DNA of 64,000 nucleotides from Carnegiea gigantea (Eukaryota > Streptophyta > Magnoliopsida > Caryophyllales > Cactaceae). The position numbers and the translations under genes are program-made. This document shows positions 10,601 to 23,633 of this stretch, piece by piece. Every line of letters starts with the position of its first letter. The stretch's first letter is position 1. The stretch spans positions 685,606 through 749,605 of the forward strand of contig JAKOGI010000107.1 of NCBI GenBank assembly GCA_029747015.1, given 5' to 3'. A model generated the notes under the pieces. It worked only from the letters and a program-made list of their open reading frames with translations. It was not told the DNA's origin and did no database searches.

Positions 10601-13600
10601 CAAAGGTAAGTCAATCAAAGCTTAGGGGATTAGAATGATCTTGGAAGCCACAGCTTGTTTACTTTGGAGAGAAAGAAACCTGAGGGAGTTTCACCACAAA
10701 GCAAATGGACTGTTGATGCTATAGTAATTTCTTATCAAAATCAGTGTTCGTACTGGAGCATATAAATTTACAAATGAGGATGTTGTAACACCTAGATCTA
10801 GGTGATTGTACGGTCTGGCGCCCTCTCTCATGTAGAAATCGTAAGGTTGTAGGTTTGCGTATGCAATGACGTAGGCTTACATTTATCTCAAAAACATTAT
10901 GGTTGGAAAATAATGTTAGATGTCGAAGATTTATATTCATCCTTCTATATTTGTACTTCGTACATATGTGCATTCATATAGATATATGTATATCAAGTAT
11001 ATGTATATATGTATAACGTATGCATATCATATATGTGTACATATGCATATTTGGGTACGTGTACACATCTATACACACATATGTCACAATATAACTGCAC
11101 ACACATTGACGTATACATGTAGACATGCATCTATTCTCATGTATATACAGGAGATTTGTCTAGAAAACTGTTTGATTATCCAGGGTTCAAGCGAATACTG
11201 CAATGCCTCTTATAGGACTGGTTTCTGTAGAGGATTCTTGGGCAGGAGTCTTAGGAATGCATTCTTATCCCTGTGACCAAAGAGAAGGAAGCTGAAAGGA
11301 CCAGGTCATGTTTTAGATCAAGTGATGTGGGTCCTATGGGATTTGTCCCTCGCTGATATGTCCCCCATTTTTGAAAAAGATGGAGGAATGTGGCTTGTTC
11401 GTAATTCCTTTGAGTGCCTGGGTTCTATATCTTGTGTCTGTGCTTTTCAGTTTTGAAATAGTGCTGGTTCTTGCTTTCTATGTCATTGATGTGGAATGAT
11501 AATTCTTTGACTAAAAGATGCCACCATGTACTCCCTCTTGTAGAGAAAAAACCATGGATGGACAAGTTACAGGTGATACAAGAGGTTGCTGCAGAGGCTG
11601 GATCATCATCTAGAATCTTCAAAGCCATTGCTGATCCTCCTACTACCAGTTTACAGCGTTTGAAGGTAGCAATTATTGCATTTACTGTTGCTGTCTTTTA
11701 TCCTAGAGTTGGTGCTGCATCTTTAGTGATGCGAGGAGTATTATGTATGGATTCAAAATGTGGCTGAACCGCAACGAAATGGCCACATTGGAAAGGTTTT
11801 GGAGTCAGATGAACCCCGTTTTCATGTTGCGATAGCCACGTTGTGGAACGCGATTGCCTTATTTGAGCGATTTTGCTATATTGCTACCGAAACCGAAATC
11901 GCGACCGAAACCGCATTTTGAATCTTTGATATCATGAATGATTCTTTTTAGGGATACTGACTAGGGTTGTAATTGAGTCGAGCTGAGTCTAAGACTAGCC
12001 AGTTCAGGCTCAACTCGGTCAGATACAAGCCAAGTTTGGGGTCAGCTCAAAGCATGCCATGTTCTAAAAACCTAGGCTTGGGCTGAGACTCGTGTTCACA
12101 TTGCTCAGCTTGATACTCAACTCAGACTCAGCTCAGTTTTCTTTTTTGTCTTTTTTCATTGGAAAAGTTGTCAAATTCAACAATGAATTAATCAAAACTA
12201 TTAATTTAAATTTAGCCATGGATTCAGGAAACAAGGAAAGGGAACAGAAAGATTGCAAAGGAACATTCGCAGATTTATGCCTATGGAACCTATAATTCAA
12301 CTGTGAATTGCCTTTAATCATGCCCTAAATGAGAAAAATTAATGTGAAGAAAGCAAAAATGCAAATTTCTTTTGTCAGGAGATATTTAAAAAAACGAAAA
12401 ACAAACCGAGCCAAGCAAGCCAAGGCATGTTGGGCTTGGGATTGGTTCGAATTCAGCCTGGGCTGAGCTTTGATGTAGTTAAGCCTGACTGAGCTGGCTC
12501 AATTGGGTTATAGCCCTACTGCTGACTACCTCTAATCTCTGTTGAATTCGTGTGTGAGGAATCAGTAATCTGCAATGAAGTATGAGGCTTTGACTTAATT
12601 ATCAAATACGTCAATAAATGACAAAAATTGGCGCCTGCTAAAAGTGATATATGATACAAAATGAAAATACGGCAATACGCCCCTGAAACAGAGGAAGTTG
12701 ATCCTCTATATAAGGTGTGCCTTCGTTTTTCTGATAAGAATCAGTTGGATAAGTGAGAGAATGCATCATATGGCAGGCAAGTTCTAAAAAGCGACTGAAA
12801 TATTATGAGCTGATGTAGCGAGGCTTCCTAATCATAGTCAAGCCTGCACATCCCTTGGGGAAATCTCAATCACGAGAATCACAATCAAGGCAAAGAGCAA
12901 TTCACTCCATAAAAAGCTGCTCGAAGTTGGCTTTTGAAACATGTTTTTGATTCTTTTTAATAAAATGCCTCAAAAGAGCAGCAATTTTTAGCGTCATAAT
13001 TGGTTAATGGTTAATAGTTATCTGAAGATAAGTTGAGCAAGTGCATCGGGCTAAAAGGTAGTTACAGTTATATCGTATAGGCAGCCATGATTATAAAGAA
13101 CAACACTACTTTCATTAACTTACATGTTAGAAAGATTGCTAATTCTTGCCAAAATGTTATCTTGATAGAATGATGTGGGATTCACGAGCTTTATTTCATT
13201 GATTTTATGTTATTGTCTTCACTTTTTTGGGGGGTGGGGGGTGTTAGGTATAAAATCATTGTTTTATCTATCAAGATGTTGCCTTGTTCATTGCTATTGG
13301 GTTCGTTTGTCTCTTCCTTCCTTAATAGGAATTAGTTGAGTTCAACCTTCAAATGTAAAAGATGTATTCGTGGCATGGAGAAGAAGAATGATGAAGAGTG
13401 GATCCTAGATTTCAACTTCGGTGTTTTGAGATTTTTGAGCAGTTGGGGTCAAGTGCTTAATTGCAGGAGAAATTTGTCTCGTCTGGTTTTTCTAGTTAAT
13501 ATTATGCATGAGAGCATGGGGGCATGATGATTTTTGTGATTGCCCCTTTTATATATGGTGACACTCATTAGATTCAAAATGTGGCTGAACCGTGACGAAA

Positions 13601-16600
13601 CGGCCGCATTGGAAAGGTTTCGGAGTTGGGCAAACCGCGTTTTTATGCCACGATGGCTGCGATATGGAACGCGATTGCCATATTAGAGTGATTTTACCTT
13701 ACCGTTACCGAAACCGAGATCGCGACCGAAACCACCTTTTGAATCCTTTAGTCATTGACACCCCCAGGTGCTCCATTAATGCATGTTTTTTGATTATTCC
13801 CGGGGGGGTCCAACAATACCTGGTTCTCCTTTATATCAAATTGACTTGTTGAATGTGCCTTCTTTTGTCTGTACTTGGCTTATCATTCTTTTGGTTATTC
13901 AATATTACTTAGGGCCTGACAACTGGTGGATTACCAACTTTTGTTGATGTGGGTAACAGTTTTGGCGCCCCTGCAATTGGGGAGGATAACTTCATCCAGC
14001 AGGTTTATCTTTTTCATTTCGTAATTATATGGTGTCGTTTCTAGGTCTTGCTTTTTATGTATGCTATTAACTCCAATGCATATTTCCCTTATATGTCTGA
14101 TAATTGTAGTTTGATTTCATTTTTTGCATTGCAATTATCATTCTTTTTATTTAAATAAATAAATGTTATGTTGGGTCAATGCAGTTGGTTGAAAACGGAA
14201 AGCGAGTAGTAATGATGGGTGATGATACCTGGCTGCAATTGTTTCCACATCATTTCAATAAATCTTTTCCGTACCCTTCCTTTAATGTTAAGGACCTGGA
14301 TACGGTATGCATTGCTCGATGTACTAGCTGCTCATATTAATTGCTAGGATTTACTTTTTAAAGTATTGATGTGGCGTTTAAAGCCTGAAACTCTGCTCCC
14401 CTTTCTCAGGTCGACAACGGGTGTGTCGAGCACTTGCTTCCCTCTCTCTACGAAGGAAATTGGGACGTGCTGATTGCACATTTTCTTGGAGTGGTATTAT
14501 TTTTGCTTTTTTTTTTTTTGTTTATATTGGTCCAATGTCTTGCCTGGGTCAAGTTGAAGCACAGAAGTGAATTTTTTATCCTTGCATTATGGCATTTGTG
14601 ACCATCTTGCATTTTGTCCCTGTATATTAGGGATTATATGAGACAACTACTTTGGCAGCAACCGTAGTATGAATTCCTGGGAGTGGGGAGCTTCAGAATT
14701 GAGATGCATATAATGCTGCCTGTGACTAGAATCTTTTTGAGTTCTGGGGCCTGGAGATAATGAAGAACAACCCTCACCGCTCAATCCTTTTCTCAGAAGA
14801 TTTGGATGGGATCTTGGTATCTCTTAGGACACTGGTTTGGTGCTCTTAATCTTTTCGGCAATGGTCCGCATTAGGTATACCGATTCTGCAGGGTCAGGAA
14901 GGGAAGATCCATTCGGAGAACTCCCTTGCTATGCCTGTGTGCGCTTGGATGTGACAGAGCAGAATTTTTTGGAAGTCAGTTCCTCTTGGAAGCACTAATA
15001 TTGGATAATATGTTGCACTTTGCATTCGTTTCTGGGATGCAGTAATAGTCTTGCAAGGGGTCCTTGAGTGATATTACCGATGGGTTGAAGAATTTGTTTC
15101 ACAAGTTCTTTTATGTTTTCTTGTGAGGAATTGTCCTACTCTTGTAATCGGTAATCTTCAATCAGTACTACAGTTAGTGTGCTAAAAGTAGTAGTAGAGA
15201 AGTTGGCACTCAGAGTGGAAACAAGATGGTGGAGAGTAAGAATATTGAAGTAAATTGACATCTAGGAGGTTAGGGCATATCTGATGTATGGAAATCCTAC
15301 GTATTCTAATGTTTTTAATTAATTTTGTTTTTTTATAGCATATTCTAGAATTGTCAGATAGGGTTGTTTACTAGTCTTTAGCAAGATTTGCCTCCAGTTT
15401 ATTTAAGATTGTTTTAGGTAATTTCCTCAGTCTATTTAGTAGTTAATCAAAGTGGAAACAAAAGGGTTGAGACTAAGAATATGGAAGTAAATGAACATCT
15501 AGGAGGTTAGGGTATAGTATATGTGCAGAAATCCTCTGTATTCTATCTTTTTAAAGTCAATTTGATGATTTTTTTTATAGAGCATATTCTAGAATAGTCA
15601 AATAAGGTTATTTAGTAGTCTTTGCAAGACTTACCTTAAGTCTACTTGAGATTGTTTTAGGTAGTTGCTTTCCTCTTTACTTGTTTTGATTTTACATGGC
15701 AAAATGGACCTACACTTGACTTGAGCACCTGATCGGTTCACTGAAATAAGGCTAGCTCGATTTTGATTCATACTTAAATGGAAATTGTCCAAAACAGAAT
15801 TTGACCCAAAAGATCTTGTCCACATTGCTTGTTTCTGGCTACTTTGGATCTCAACTCTAGAGGTGTTTTCACTGTCAAATCTTATTATTTAAAGCTCCTT
15901 TCTTATTCTTCATTTGCCACTCAGTCTGGTTCTTTTGGGCAATTCCCTTGGAAAATTATTTGGAGGACTTTAGCTGCCTTGAAGGTGTCAGTTTTTGTGG
16001 GGGAAGCTTCGCATGGTAGTATTTTGACATGTGATAATTTACAAAAAAAGGGAAATATATTTGTGAATAGATTCTCAATGTGAAAAGAGGATTTGGAGTC
16101 ACCTGATCACCTATTGTTGCAGTGCCAATTTGCAAAGGCTCTTTGGATGGTAGCCTATAATTGGCTTGGGGGTTTCTTGGGTTGTTTCTAACCCTGTAAG
16201 GAACCATCTTTCAGCTTGGGAGGGTGCTTTTGGTGGGAAAGCTATAGAGAAAAATGTCTTATTGATCCCACATGTGATTTTTTGGGCTATATGGTGTGAG
16301 AGAAACAAAAGAGTCTTCGAAAGAGAGGAGACGCTTCTTCAATGAATCAAAGATAGTATCATCAAGATTCTTTTTTTCTGGGACAATGCGAACTTTCGCC
16401 AGTCTTCTTTCGATGTCATTGATTTTCTGAATAGATTCTATGTACATTTTCTTTGGCAAAATAACTTTGCTTGTTTTTGGAGCAACATTTTTTTTTTTCT
16501 TTTTGATAAGGAGAAATCTGAAATAAACTGAAATTCAAAAGTTCCATAAACAAAACCATGATGTGACTCGATATTAACCCATCCTGAACCTCAAAGAACC

Positions 16601-19600
16601 ATTTGCCGCATCTATGATTTTGTCATGAATTTCAGGTGTCCTAAGTTTGTTGGACTTTCAAGAAATTAAAAAGTAAAAGACTTGAATGATTTGAGATTTT
16701 ACTTAATTTCAGTTTTCTTTCTTTATGCTTGCTATCAAACCAAACAGTTTGCTGTATTGGCTGACTTGTTAAGAGAGCCAGTTTATCTATTGTGATCTGT
16801 TATATGATTGAGTTTTTTTTAATGTTTCCTAGTAGAGCTCGTGAATTGTGGATTTTATGTGTCAGGATCATGCTGGGCATATATTTGGTGTGGATACAAA
16901 ACCAATGATTCAGAAGTTGGAGCAGTATAACGGTATAGTGAAGGTAAGTTTGTCATACCTTATGTTCAACAGTTTCCTCATTTATCATGTGCTATATCTT
17001 GGCGTGAGAAAATGCTCACAAGACTTGTGATCACTAATATGGAGCTAATCTGGCCATCTTTGGAGGGGCCTACATGGGGTGGCAATGTTTGTCTTAGTCA
17101 GGGCTGGGTCCAGAATTTAGACAAAGTGGAGTTGACAATTTACTGGATGATTTAAAATAGAAAGGTAATGTTATCAATAAATTCTAATAATAGAATAGAA
17201 AATTATATAATGAATACATTAAATATAATTTGTCCTTAACAATACTTTTTCTTTTAAATTTGGAGGAAAAATTGGAGTGAGTCAATGTATCACAAATTTG
17301 AAAATTAAGCAAATTTCTCTCTTGGATCTCGCTATTCTATATTTAAACCTTTGACTAGATCTTATTTGAAATATTGACACAATTAACACAATCATGTATA
17401 GACATAAGGAAAATCATCACTATATTGACACAAATACGTCAAATAAATCACTCAATTGTTGCCAATGGATAGAATAAGCATTCTGTAATGCAATTCAATA
17501 TTTGGCACCTAACGTGCACATTCCTCATTCAAAACCCAATGAAGCACTCAATTGAATAGTTTTACTGTTCTATATGCAATCACTAAAACTAGGTAAAATT
17601 TGTACGGAGATATAGTTCAATCAATAAGACTAGCATTTTCCTAGGAGAAGACTTGAGGTGTTTAATTCTTTTGCGCTTAGAGCAATATTAGTTTTCTGCC
17701 TTCTCTAATCTCTCTCAACATTGCCTTAGGTCGCTCTGAGGGATCATTTTGACCTTCATTGATTGACTGGAGAGTTAATGATATTGAACCTTTGCTGTCC
17801 CTCTGGTTTTGTTGTTTGTGTTTCATTTTGTTTTCCTTTTCCTAATTGAAGACTTCTTTTCCTCGTTTGTACATGCTTTTTCAGTATGCTTATTTACACA
17901 TGATTTTTGATGTTTGAATGTGATTACTGCTGGTTTCTAGCCATCATTGCTGAAGCCTTTTAATTTTTGGTGTTGTATTTTATGCTGTCAGGAAGTTGTT
18001 GAAGTGCTAAAGAGCCAGTCAGGACCAGGTGGCCTCCATGAGAATACATTTTTAGTTGTGATGGGTGATCATGCTCAAACATTGAATGGTGATCATGGTG
18101 GTGGAAGCCCGGAGGAGGTATGCCATGTACCATATTGTTGTCAGCATTAGTATTGTGAGTTTATTTACTCACCGCTTTCCTAAGCTGATCTAAGACTCAT
18201 TAACAGGTCGAAACAGCAATATTTGCCATGAGCTCGAAGCCTGTCCCATCTGTATTGCCACACGAACTTGATTCTGTATCGTGTGGATTGAATATGGTAG
18301 TTCCTCTTCCCTTTATTCATCTCCTTCTTGTTTCTACGTTACATGAAACAAGAAGTGAAAAGCATTAGAGAGTAGGCTTTATTGTGATTAATTGTTGGTC
18401 TTCTATGCCTTTGGTTGTCTAATATATTTGAATTTGTGTTTGCTTTCATAAGCTTCTTGTTACCTATCTTTCTTCTCTGGGATTATGAACAGTTAGGAAT
18501 TTTATCTTCATCTATTCTCTGTGCACATGAAGGATTAAATAAAAATTAAGGCCATAAAAAGAGAGAGAAGAACTTGAGGATATGAAAATTCAAGATGGTC
18601 ATAAATGGACTGTTTGCTTTTACTACCTTTCTCATGCTTTTTCTTGTCTAGAATGAATGACTTGAACTTCTGTCCGGATGATCACCAGACCTGAAATAAT
18701 CGATTCTTCGGATGAAGAATTTGATATATGACCTGCTGGCTGCCTTTGCATCGAGACTGTTAACTGCATGTCTTTGGCAGTGCTACTTTCCTTTTCAGAT
18801 GTTGAGTGCATTTTTTGCAGAAAATTTGGTATTTCTGCAAAGCTTTGATTAGAATTATGAATTTTCTAAATGTTAACTGTGCTAAAAGGTGACAACCTTA
18901 TTTATGATTTCTTAAAAAGGAGGCTGCCTAATCCATCTCAGGGACAGAAACTAAGGTGCATTACATGTACACCGATAATGGCAGTGGCAGCTAAGATATA
19001 GGGAAGCACAGTTTTACCTGACCATATTTTTACAATATTTTGTCAAGTATGTTCTGGGCTCATTTTTTATGAGTCTCTGCTGAAGAACCAGTCGGAGCTA
19101 TTGTTAATAAATTTCACAGGCTCTTAGGTTAATCATGATCATTTATGAGACGCCTGTCTCTGCTTTGCTTGGTCGACGTTTGCATGTAGCTTACTAGTGG
19201 AACTAGGATTTGGCATATTGTTATGCACAAATACATAATAATCATGTGTATTAAAGGAGGGATGTGCATGCAGATTGGGTTTCTGAAGACAATTTTACCA
19301 TTTTACCTTGTGCTGTACGCCTCTACAACAATTAGGGGTGTATTCGGGCCAAGTCGAGCCCGAGCTTGCGAAGCTCAAAGCTCAGTTTGTGAGCTCGAAT
19401 TCGGGCTCTAGCTCGGCTTGTGACTTCGTGAGCTCGGTACGATCAAGCTTGAACTCAATCGTCCAAGTTTCATTTGAGATTCACGCCTGATTTTGTCAAT
19501 TACAAGGCTTTACCACTTTGAGCTTAAGTTTAACTTATTTAAAGCTCTTATAGAAACCTACCTTTTACGATTTGGATATGGACCTCGCTTCTTAATGTTC

Positions 19601-22600
19601 ACATTTATAATGAGGCTTTTAATAAATACAAAAGGATTGGTGAACGTATCTAATATTTATGGCCATAGGACAACCGTAAGTGTCTTATCATTGATACTTG
19701 ATTGGTTGCTTGCATCATTAGTCAATGGGTCATAAGGTGAGGAATGTAACCTTGCATAAGTTAGTTAATCACCTTTACTTTTGCATGAGTATATGAGTGC
19801 ATGAATGTGGAGGAGAAGTGAGAGAAAAGTTGGATTAGAAGGTAAAAGCGCAGTACTTGTGAAAGTGTGACTGCAAACAGTAAATGTTAATAAAGTAATT
19901 ACTTTGCTCAAAAACTTTAATTATTCAATTCCTAATATTTGTTTCTTAAGAAGGCTTGTGTAAGCTCACGAGGCTTATTAGCTCGGCTTGACAAAAAGTG
20001 AGCTGACTCGCAAGGGCTCGCCACATGCGAGCTGGCTCTGCTCATCTGCACCTCTTAACACAATCATCATTAATAGTTTGTTTGGTATAGGTAACTCTGT
20101 TGTCTTGTAAGTTGTAGGTGTTCAACATCCCCCCAAGTGATGTGATTCAACTCCGTCATCAATCCTGCGGTGAATACTGCTCATCACTTTAGCTTCTCCC
20201 TAGCACTGATGTGTGACCAATGTATGGTTTTATGCTTTTATGTTGTATTGTGACTATTGTCTTATTAATGAATGTTTTTGATTTTGAAACTTTTCAGGAT
20301 GCGAAGCATATATGCATTGGCACCATTGAACAGGTTGGTGTGTTCCTTGAACATTTAACTTTTTGATATATTGCTAGTGTGCCCCCCCCACCCCCCGGCC
20401 CCCAAACTAAATAGTGTCTTAGTTATAACTTTATCCATTTTGTGTGAATCTGATTTTCTGTTTGCAGCTCGATTTTGCGGCAACAATGTCTGCGATGCTT
20501 GGGGTCCCTTTTCCTTTTGGAAGGTGCAGTGTAAGCATCATATCAGCTTCTACTTGGTCTACTGCTTTTTCAATCTAAGCTGTTTCCATTGATAAAATTG
20601 GTTTATATACAAGCATATGATATGGCCATTATTAGTTTAAGCCGATTTAGTCCATAGGGGCTGTGCTTTTTTTTGGAGGGGGGGGGGTTGTGATAAAGTA
20701 TAGGACTTATTGTTCAATAGCCAATCAGACTGCAACTGGACCAGTTTACCTCTGGAGGGTCATTGGAAAGATTAGTTGGATGATCAAAAGATGCCAATAA
20801 CATCTAGCTATGTACATGTAGGACCTCAAATAATCACATGACCAGTTTGCTACACATTAATATAATGTTAGTTCAGTTATTGCTGCCAGAGGCATCAAAT
20901 TCAATGACTAGTGTTCCTTGTTTCCTAATGTCTCTGTCTTGCAATTTGAGTCAGTCATATATGCTTGTCCATATATAAAACAGGCTGCAAATGAATGAAA
21001 TCTTTATGAAACAAGTTGGATTCAAATTCTGTTTATACTTTATAAGTAAGCAATCTAAAAATATATGCAAATGCTGAATGAAAATATATGATGTATGGCA
21101 CTAGCTTTAGAAAGAAAGTTGAGATTCAGATGATTGATCATTATCCGGACAATATGGTTACAAATTTTATTTTTGCGTCTGTTGGATTGATAGTCATAGA
21201 GAATTACAGATGTAGTAGGTGCCATTGTGAGCACTTACTGTAGGATTTCACAAACATAGTTGATAATGCTTGAACAATTTTTTCCATAAGTAATGACATG
21301 TTGAATGACTAGTTGAAGCTATTGGACATTTAACTGAATTTAAAAAGAGGGGGCGGGGAGGGGAGGGGTATTTGACATACCTCTTAAATTTATGCTCACT
21401 TCCCGTCTCTTTCTTTGATTGTGGTATAGATATAGTCAAAAGATCTCTTATGGATTCGAATGCCAACCTGTTTAAGTCCTCATTAGTCAAATGTTTCACC
21501 TTATTGTCCATTTGTTCTCATTCTCCATTAGCATATCTTTCAATTTTATTTCTAATGAATTTAAAGTGTTTTCATTTTCTCTACCAATGGTATGATGCTC
21601 CAGCATTGGGCGTGTTAATCCACAATTGTACTCTCTGGCTGCTGGTGGTTTGCTCTCTGAAGGTGTTAAGACTAAAAGTGCTAATGAGATCGAAGGTCAT
21701 CAAAACCACCCAGCTGTAGTGAGATGGATGCAGCACTATGTCAATGTCCTGTGCATCAATGCTTGGCAGGTAACTGGTCCGAATTTTACTTTACTTCATC
21801 GGTTATTTCGTTTCTATTCTTTTTATGATGTTGGATCGAAGATGTGAAGGTTCTGTGGAAATGAGACTGGAATTGTAGTCCTAATGTCAAGCAGCAGATA
21901 TGGGTAGTGTGAGATCTGGATACCATTTTAACAAGAAGCCTGAAATTAGAATTGTGAAAGCTTGTGCTTGTATTGATGGGAATAAAACAGCACTCAATGA
22001 GTCTGATGAAATTTCATGCCAGCAATTTATGCTGCTCTTAGCGCGTGGGAAGGGGTGAAATGATATTATTAGAAGATCGAGAAATGCATTCTGGAGGAAA
22101 AAGCTAGTAATTAGGAGTGGGCAATGAGGTTAGCTGGGGCTGCATCAAAGACGCTGATATTATCATGTCACCTGAAAAGCTGGCCTATTGCTGGATGAAT
22201 TAACCTGCAGAATTAGGAAAAACAATTAGACATGGCAAGGCTGATGCACAAATTCATGACAATCTCATGTTGGATTTAGAGGATATAGAGTTTATTAGAC
22301 ATAGCAAGGCTGATGCGCAAATTCATGACAATCTCATGTTGGATCTAGAGGATATAGAGTTTTGAGGAGGCTTTGGTAGGGAGAAAAGCAAGGATGGCTC
22401 TCTCTGTCTAAAAGTTGGAGCTATGAGAAGAACGAGAAACCATGAAGTTCTTCATTCCGTTACACGAACTGGTCGAAAGTGTTAGCCATGCATCTATTAG
22501 AGGCGGTCAGGAAAATTTTAGGCTTAGGAGCTTCTTGACAATGTGTACATAAACAGAATTTAGGCGTGCACAGAGAAAGAACTCGGGTTACATGTCTTGA

Positions 22601-23578
22601 ACAAGTTTATGGAAAGGGAAAGGATAGTTAGCATAGAAGCTTGGTATTTTTAAGATGCATTCAGTAATAACCTTTGTGGACGGGAAGGCTTTTGCCAGCA
22701 AGGTTCATGTGATCTTTCTATTCAGGATTTAATTTCCATTACATCCTATCCACTCTCTACTTTTTCATTTCTGTGGCATGAAACTTTATATCTTAGAATG
22801 GGCACTTAGATGTATTCGTGAAATTCATAGGTCCAGGGGTGCTCTTTTAAACTTTTACCCTACGGTTATCGTGCGTGCATGCGCGTGGGCGCAACACACA
22901 CATGTACATGCTTGCACGCACATCCATATACATATATATATATATATATGCATACACATATATGGGCTATGTTACCTGGACCTGGCATTTGGGCTTGCTG
23001 TGCCCGCCCGTTTCGACACAATCCAGCACAGATTCAAACACAAGATACAGATCTGACACATCTAAACTAGTTGACACGGTGGTGGCTAATAATCACAGAG
23101 GCTAGAGAGAGATTATGGGGCGGTTGTTGCGATGGAAATAGATCAGCGTTGCAGAGATGTGTACTGTGGGGGATTGAAGGATGTTGCTCGACATGTGTGT
23201 TGGGGGGGGGGGGTGAGAGTTCGCTCACGCGCGCGTGCGCGCGAGAGAGAGAGAGAGAGGATGTGGGGCTTCTATTGTTTTGTGCAGTGCCGTTGAAACT
23301 TAGGATTTTTCAGGTTTCCACTGTTGAGTTGCATTGCAGATGCCGCTTAGGGTTTTCTTTATCCTTTCTTGTTTTTCCTTTTTTATTTTTTTGGACATTT
23401 TAATGATAGCTGATACTTGGCCTGACAAGGTGGGTTAGTTTTAAGGGGCTGGAACTTTGATATTGACAGGACCAATGTGGATGGGAAGGACCTTCTCTAT
23501 TAAAAGTGCCAAGTCGTAGATATGGGCTAATATACTTAGAATATAAATATATAAATATATATATATATATTAATATTA

Positions 23579-23633
<55 letters not shown>

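Larger units (their letters stand above)
5390..10740 (+). pseudogene. decayed L1-type LINE, split by an LTR element
   Basis: Translated pieces appear in the order of a plant L1 LINE. ORF1 DUF4283-like sequence ([32 protein letters not shown]) lies at about 5600-5990, followed by a zinc knuckle [14 protein letters not shown] at 5939-5980. An endonuclease start ([14 protein letters not shown]) is at about 6233, reverse-transcriptase blocks ([27 protein letters not shown]) at about 7120-7460, and the zinc-binding RT tail ([16 protein letters not shown]) at about 10385. Stops and frameshifts occur throughout. The RT motif normally read FADD has become FAER. The ends are approximate. Confidence 0.8.
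5104..11543 (+). other. PIG-O intron 2 (6.4 kb)
   Basis: GT at 5104 and AG before 11544. It splits a Glu codon that is rebuilt as FFP-E-KKPW. Most of its length is transposon: a LINE remnant split by an LTR element, then AT-rich TATG/ATATGTGTAC sequence at about 10920-11140. Confidence 0.9.

Noticed and set aside
10920..11276. 118-aa open frame rich in Tyr, His and Ile.
   Set aside because: Translation of ATATGTGTAC-type low-complexity DNA inside PIG-O intron 2.
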